This document shows positions 63,401 to 64,000 of a stretch of DNA of 64,000 nt, piece after piece (the stretch's first letter is position 1; every line of letters begins with the position of its first letter). Origin of the DNA: Chloroflexota bacterium (GTDB taxonomy: Bacteria; Chloroflexota; Anaerolineae; Anaerolineales; UBA11579); contig JABFGG010000015.1 of the NCBI GenBank assembly GCA_013112575.1, positions 1 to 64,000 of the forward strand, given 5' to 3'. Made by a program: the position numbers and the translations under genes. Under the pieces are notes generated by a model, which made no database searches, was not told the origin of the DNA, and saw nothing but the letters and a program-made list of their open reading frames with translations.

Positions 63401-64000
63401 GGTCATCTTCGTGGAGCGCTTCCCCCAAAATCGTCAGCGAGCCAATTACCTGGCCGTCAACGCACATGGGCAGGTACACCGCGGCCGTTTCTTCTGTCAT
63501 GCCTAGCATGTGCAAACCACGTTTGACCATTTTTTCCGGCGCATGTGGGAAATAAGGTGTAATGGTGTCTGCAAATGAAGCCACAAATTGAGGTTCGTTA
63601 TGGTCGTATAAGCGCAGTGTGCCTTCCGGCCACTTCTCGCGCGGCAACTCGTATTTCGAGGCGCTCAGGCCCGTGACCTTTTCAAGCTGCTTAATAAGTT
63701 TGGAATTGTAGGAGACATAACCTATATAGAAGGATTGCTTATCAGGTTTCAACAAAGAAAGCAGGCATTCCAAACGTAAATTTTGAAGTTCTTTTCCTAA
63801 ATTCTCCAGAATGTCATCCGGGTCGTTGGTGGAAGAAACACTGGCAGCAACACTGCTAAGAGCATTGACCAAAGAGTTGGAACGCTCTAATTCAGCAGCT
63901 TGCTGCTGTTCAGCCTCGTACAATCTAGCGCTTTCAAAAACACTGGCCAACTGGGAAGCAAAGACGGTATAGGCAGAAGAATCTTCTTGCCGCAGGGATT
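60462..64000 (-). CDS. Multi-GAF HD-GYP phosphodiesterase, 5' partial
   Basis: At least 1179 residues are visible and the frame continues past the right edge; the apparent TTG start at 63950 lies inside a repeat and is not real. The N-terminal region is an array of four (plus one at the edge) near-identical GAF-like modules of about 190 residues, each ending with a VF(A/E)NARLYE-type helix. A canonical GAF follows, then an HD-GYP domain: LLHDIGKMGIPDSIL, HHEKWNGGGYPRGL, FAVIDVYDALRSDRPYRKA. All catalytic motifs of a c-di-GMP phosphodiesterase are present. No membrane segment is seen. Typical of soluble sensors; ligands unknown. Confidence 0.92.
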   Translation of the reverse strand, partial: SLRQEDSSAYTVFASQLASVFESARLYEAEQQQAAELERSNSLVNALSSVAASVSSTNDPDDILENLGKELQNLRLECLLSLLKPDKQSFYIGYVSYNSKLIKQLEKVTGLSASKYELPREKWPEGTLRLYDHNEPQFVASFADTITPYFPHAPEKMVKRGLHMLGMTEETAAVYLPMCVDGQVIGSLTILGEALHEDDLTAFSVFAAQLSSVYESARLYEAEQKQATELARSNALFSALNNVGVKIAATTDADEVLETLGTELKELGLNCVAMTLSHDRQDAVIHSISLDSPLLEKVEKFAGLSAVGISVNRATWASNIKSLYDEGRPAFVPDFLSATVQVVDLIPRKILEQGMKMSGMTPDTRAIFVPLTADNTVFGSLCIWGQDLHESDLAAFTVFANQVGSVFENARLYESERQQATELERSNQLVDALSRISARIAETNDPEAVFAILGQELKYFQMGCTISFVELDRQSTRMVYISLSTKMMHKLGDLAGIQLDDRRVSREIWTNEYQYLIDNGQPFFVEDYSQSVIGYFPDVSKTILHQGLKMIGINSETSALVLPLDVHGELFGTISIWGQDLRETDMHSFSVFSRQVAGVFENARLYEAERWQADSLERSNAMLTALNDVAARISATFDTDEVLETLGDSLSQLRLDSVVALLDPVDRALVFRYYSIDSALLPQAEKLVGISLQDYRLPVEELPPIMAALFRERQALYAPSVHSLGSSFFKHLPSKVMEKGMQLVGISKETSAILVPLEIDGHATGFIGVWGESPQQADVPTFSIFANQVASSLENARLYAAEQRQIQRLNALRTIDQAISSSHDEHAVFQTVLEQVATQLAVDAAAILLFRPSTNALEFVAGRGLQSDAIQTSSVPISDNGLGHLGFDRRLIQLPDISRSPNGFKDDARLAAEGACAYFAAPLIVDRQIKGLLEVYHRQPLNPDEEWLDFLETLAGQAAIAMDNTQLFDSLQQSNTSLLQAYNATLEGWAKALELRDNETEGHSQRVTEMVVRLSRHLGLSEDAIVEVRRGALLHDIGKMGIPDSILHKPGPLDDGEWEIMRRHPVHAFELLSRIPYLSAALDIPYCHHEKWNGGGYPRGLEGEQIPLAARIFAVIDVYDALRSDRPYRKAWSEEKTLAYIAEESGQHFDPVVVDAFLQMMEDHPSENVPVPVKRQRT

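Noticed and set aside
63948-63950. True start of the HD-GYP protein at 63950
   Set aside because: The TTG is inside a repeat module whose conserved part continues to the window edge (SxYTVFASQL pattern), so the gene starts further right.
60462-64000. CRISPR-like or mobile repeat array
   Set aside because: The repetition is protein-coding (GAF modules of about 190 codons) and has no short repeat/spacer structure.

Overview
The window looks like a chromosomal piece of a Chloroflexota bacterium, most likely Anaerolineae or a close relative. This is inferred from the gene mix: several Ser/Thr kinases fused to beta-propellers, a PP2C/FHA/vWA signalling cluster, many Pro/Thr-rich lipoproteins, a GAF-array HD-GYP protein and bacterial housekeeping genes (gyrB, cinA, pepF) with no phage or plasmid core. 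The backbone is moderately GC-rich. Four stretches are visibly AT-richer: about 26.47-28.03 kb, 39.2-42.9 kb, 45.4-48.7 kb and parts of the intergenic DNA. They hold the least familiar genes and look acquired.

Layout. 0-1.1 kb: the end of an SGNH-hydrolase/acyl-carrier-protein pair, probably the tail of a surface acylation operon. 1.1-7.9 kb (minus): an operon of a basic coiled-coil zinc-ribbon protein and two membrane Ser/Thr kinases with extracellular TolB-like propellers. 8.0-12.9 kb: a tandem DinB pair, a hydroxyacid dehydrogenase with glycerate 2-kinase (hydroxypyruvate/glyoxylate to 2-phosphoglycerate), then an autoregulated PadR repressor with a CPBP protease. 13-16.8 kb (minus): oligoendopeptidase F and gyrB. 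17.0-22.9 kb: a complete branched-chain amino-acid ABC transporter (livJHMGF). 23-26.5 kb: an ornithine-cyclodeaminase-family enzyme, a DAO-family flavoenzyme and cinA. Transporter plus dehydrogenase plus oxidase suggests an amino-acid uptake and catabolism block.

26.5-28.0 kb: an AT-rich insert with a small conserved gene and a two-gene HTH/HEPN-like module. 28.2-33.1 kb: a secreted protein, an amidohydrolase fused to a CYTH-like domain, a palindrome-rich spacer and an inositol-monophosphatase. 33.2-39.1 kb: a co-directional signalling cluster (PQQ-propeller kinase with a probable CTG start, PP2C phosphatase, J-domain/vWA protein, FHA protein, small protein, response regulator) that would write, erase and read phospho-Thr signals.

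39.4-42.5 kb (minus): an AT-rich candidate defence operon of an OLD-family ATPase/TOPRIM nuclease, a small membrane protein and a beta-flower-like repeat protein. The nuclease frame is cut by one in-frame TAG between its ATPase and the rest of its TOPRIM domain. 43.0-45.4 kb: a Gly/Trp-rich membrane protein and a two-component system. 45.5-48.7 kb: a large WD40 - Ras/Roc-like GTPase - zinc ribbon - TIR/SEFIR protein, the other strong candidate for a little-described immune or death-signalling protein. 48.7-57.1 kb (minus): a run of exported lipoproteins and adhesion-like proteins. 57.2-60.5 kb: a flavin monooxygenase divergent from an XRE regulator, with three 12-bp-phased GATACA boxes between them, then a MalY/PatB C-S lyase. 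60.5-64 kb (minus): a GAF-array HD-GYP protein running off the window.

No rRNA, tRNA, CRISPR array, transposase or integrase was recognised by eye. All domain calls come from motif reading, not database searches.
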